DNA from: an uncultured Prevotellaceae bacterium
Lineage (GTDB): Bacteria; Bacteroidota; Bacteroidia; Bacteroidales; Muribaculaceae
Assembly: GCA_937896015.1 (NCBI GenBank)
Contig: CALBLR010000436.1
Location: forward strand, 1-8,615
Length of the DNA stretch: 8,615 bases
Reading direction: 5' to 3'
The first letter of the stretch is position 1; each line of letters opens with the position of its first letter. The position numbers were made by a program, and so were the translations under genes. The notes below the pieces were generated by a model that worked only from the letters and a program-made list of their open reading frames with translations, had not been told where the DNA came from and searched no databases. This document shows positions 7,466-8,615 of the stretch, in pieces.

Positions 7466-8491
7466 TTAAAGGCCAATGCGCTGCTTGGCCGCGCCTATCA
7501 CGGCAGCAGCCGCACTGCTTCGGACTATCACGCGGCCCGATGAGTCGGCCAGCACAAATAGTGGGGTGGAGGTGAGGCACAGCTGCTTCAGCTCGCTGTT
7601 CACCGGGCCTTCGGGAGCCCAGTAGTGCTGCCAGCTGGCGCTGTCGCGCACCACCTCGCTGCGCCAGAATGACGAGTCGGGTTCAAGCGACACGTCGGCT
7701 ATTTGCAGCCGCCTGCCGCTGCCGCTTTGGGATGCAAGCGACTTCAGTTGGCCTATGCAGTAGCTGTGGTCGGCCTCGCTTTCGCCGCCCCATATGCACA
7801 GCAGCGTGTAGCTGGCATCGCTGAATCGCAACTGGCTGTAGGCGTTGGCATTCATTAGCAGCATAGCGGCCAACTGCTTGCTGCCTTTGCCCACGGCCAG
7901 GGTGAGCGCGTCGAAGCTGCCCACCAGGCTCTGGGGCCTTGCCTCGGGCTTGATGCTGCTCAGCAGCCGCTGTGCCTTGGCTGGATCGTCGGCGCTGTTG
8001 TAGTTCACAACGACCAGCAGGGTAGAGGTCACATCATCGGGGTTGGCCATTACGTACTTCTCGATATCGGCGTTAACCGCCTTGTAGTCGCCGGCGGTCA
8101 GCTGCCGCGCGTGCTTGCCTATGAATTCGCTCCAGCGCTCGTTCTCGTCGGTGCCAGAGGCGGCAATGTGGTAGGTGTCGGTGAGGTCGCCGCTCAGCGT
8201 CACCGTGTTGCCGTTTTTCACGGCTACGCAGGCCACCAGCCGCGAGTCGGTGTCGTAGATGGCGGCAAGCGTTAGCTCGTCGCTGCTGCCCTGGAACTCA
8301 AATTTGCCGTCTTTCAGCGTCACCCAGGAGTCGGCAACTCCGCTTGGGGTGTAGTAGGCAACGTGCAGGTTTTGGCCGCCCGCATTCTTAAAGTCGCCCT
8401 TTATCTTAAATTTGCCGCCGCTGCATGCCGCCATTGCCGTGGCTAATAGCGCGACGGCGGCGAGCAGCAGGGTGTGTGTGAGTTTGCTCAT
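7466..8491 (-). CDS. DUF4369/TlpA-like lipoprotein with thioredoxin-like domain lacking CXXC
   Basis: This 341-residue envelope lipoprotein is the first gene of a probable three-gene operon. The start at 8491 is preferred over an in-frame ATG at 8554, because the promoter (8515-8546) lies between the two and because this start gives a clean signal: MSKLTH, hydrophobic 8-19, and a lipobox-like MAAC with acylated Cys23. The following SGGKFK lacks the acidic residues of the Bacteroidetes surface-export signal, so it probably faces the periplasm. Residues about 27-110 (FKIKGDF, then DGKFEFQG) resemble DUF4369. Residues about 227-327 resemble a TlpA/AhpC thioredoxin fold: a strand ending in LLCIWGG, then DVSLEP, and the cis-Pro segment TSTPLFVLADSSGRVIV (307-323). 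Where TlpA has WCxxC there is ESEAD (237-241), so no disulfide chemistry is expected; Cys232 and Cys245 are not a CXXC pair. Its function is unknown. The assignment to these families rests on pattern, not a search. Confidence 0.78.
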   Translation of the reverse strand: MSKLTHTLLLAAVALLATAMAACSGGKFKIKGDFKNAGGQNLHVAYYTPSGVADSWVTLKDGKFEFQGSSDELTLAAIYDTDSRLVACVAVKNGNTVTLSGDLTDTYHIAASGTDENERWSEFIGKHARQLTAGDYKAVNADIEKYVMANPDDVTSTLLVVVNYNSADDPAKAQRLLSSIKPEARPQSLVGSFDALTLAVGKGSKQLAAMLLMNANAYSQLRFSDASYTLLCIWGGESEADHSYCIGQLKSLASQSGSGRRLQIADVSLEPDSSFWRSEVVRDSASWQHYWAPEGPVNSELKQLCLTSTPLFVLADSSGRVIVRSSAAAAVIGAAKQRIGL

Positions 8492-8514
8492 AAATAGAAA
8501 AATGCTCGTTTTGG

Positions 8515-8546
8515 CAAAAGTAGCAAAAAATGCGCTCATCTTCAAA
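8515..8546 (-). promoter_or_regulatory. promoter of the lipoprotein-ComM-glycosyltransferase operon
   Basis: On the minus strand TTTG (8546-8543) is followed after exactly 20 bases by TACTTTTG (8522-8515), a very good match to the Bacteroidetes -33/-7 consensus. The -7 box ends 23 bases before the ATG at 8491, leaving a short leader. This is the only convincing promoter for the three downstream minus-strand genes. Confidence 0.7.
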
Positions 8547-8561
8547 AAAAGCACAAAATGC
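8523..8561. repeat. near-identical 11-base direct repeat in the divergent promoter region
   Basis: GCAAAAAATGC (8523-8533) and GCACAAAATGC (8551-8561) match at 10 of 11 positions, with starts 28 bases apart. The first copy lies between the -7 and -33 boxes of the minus-strand promoter and the second lies between the two -33 boxes. They could be paired regulator sites, but A-rich runs are common in such gaps. Confidence 0.3.
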
Positions 8562-8570
8562 AGCCTAAAT

Positions 8571-8602
8571 TTTGCAAAGCTGAAAATTATGCGCTACCTT
8601 TG
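8571..8602 (+). promoter_or_regulatory. strong plus-strand promoter pointing out of the right edge
   Basis: TTTG (8571-8574) is followed after exactly 20 bases by TACCTTTG (8595-8602), a near-ideal Bacteroidetes promoter. Transcription should start about 8608-8610 and run out of the window into an unseen gene or RNA. The -7 box is flanked by a 5-base inverted repeat (GCGCT 8591-8595, AGCGC 8604-8608), and the -33 box lies in the palindrome TTTGCAAA (8571-8578). Confidence 0.7.
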
Positions 8603-8615
8603 CAGCGCTAATAAG

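Noticed and set aside
8492..8554. Twenty-one extra N-terminal residues for the lipoprotein from the ATG at 8554
   Set aside because: The consensus promoter at 8515-8546 lies inside it, and the start at 8491 gives a normal lipoprotein signal sequence.

Overview
The window looks like chromosomal DNA from a gut-type member of the order Bacteroidales, possibly Muribaculaceae-like; the family is a guess. The evidence is GC-rich coding DNA with short AT-rich gaps, poor Shine-Dalgarno sites with A-rich leaders, and several Bacteroidetes-type -7 boxes (TAnnTTTG), two of them with a TTTG -33 box 20 bases upstream. No rRNA, tRNA, CRISPR array, transposase or phage gene is visible. No gap between genes exceeds 300 bases; the longest is 250 bases (2460-2709).

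Left part (131-2459, minus strand): a two-gene operon. An XRE-type helix-turn-helix protein with a C-terminal cupin domain is followed after 57 bases by a complete acyl-CoA/acetyl-CoA synthetase-type AMP-forming ligase. The regulator's promoter carries a 26-base imperfect palindrome that overlaps its -7 box, which suggests autoregulation. A terminator-like hairpin follows the ligase.

Middle part (2672-4697): a secreted SGNH (CE2-like) esterase on the minus strand with its own promoter and a likely terminator, and a divergent classical short-chain dehydrogenase on the plus strand. For both genes the longest reading frame starts at or upstream of a -7 box, so the starts were moved inward to 3831 and 3945.

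Right part (4675-8491, minus strand): a likely three-gene operon read from 8491 downward. It encodes a DUF4369/TlpA-like lipoprotein whose thioredoxin-like domain lacks CXXC, a YifB/ComM AAA+ ATPase, and a GT4 glycosyltransferase. Intergenic gaps are 31 and 27 bases. The glycosyltransferase end overlaps the dehydrogenase end tail-to-tail by 23 bases. At the right edge a well-formed plus-strand promoter points out of the window, back-to-back with the operon promoter.

I found no clear new multi-gene defence or mobile system. The most interesting items are the cupin-regulator/ligase unit with its palindrome, the thioredoxin-like lipoprotein without a redox motif, and the unusual gene company of ComM.
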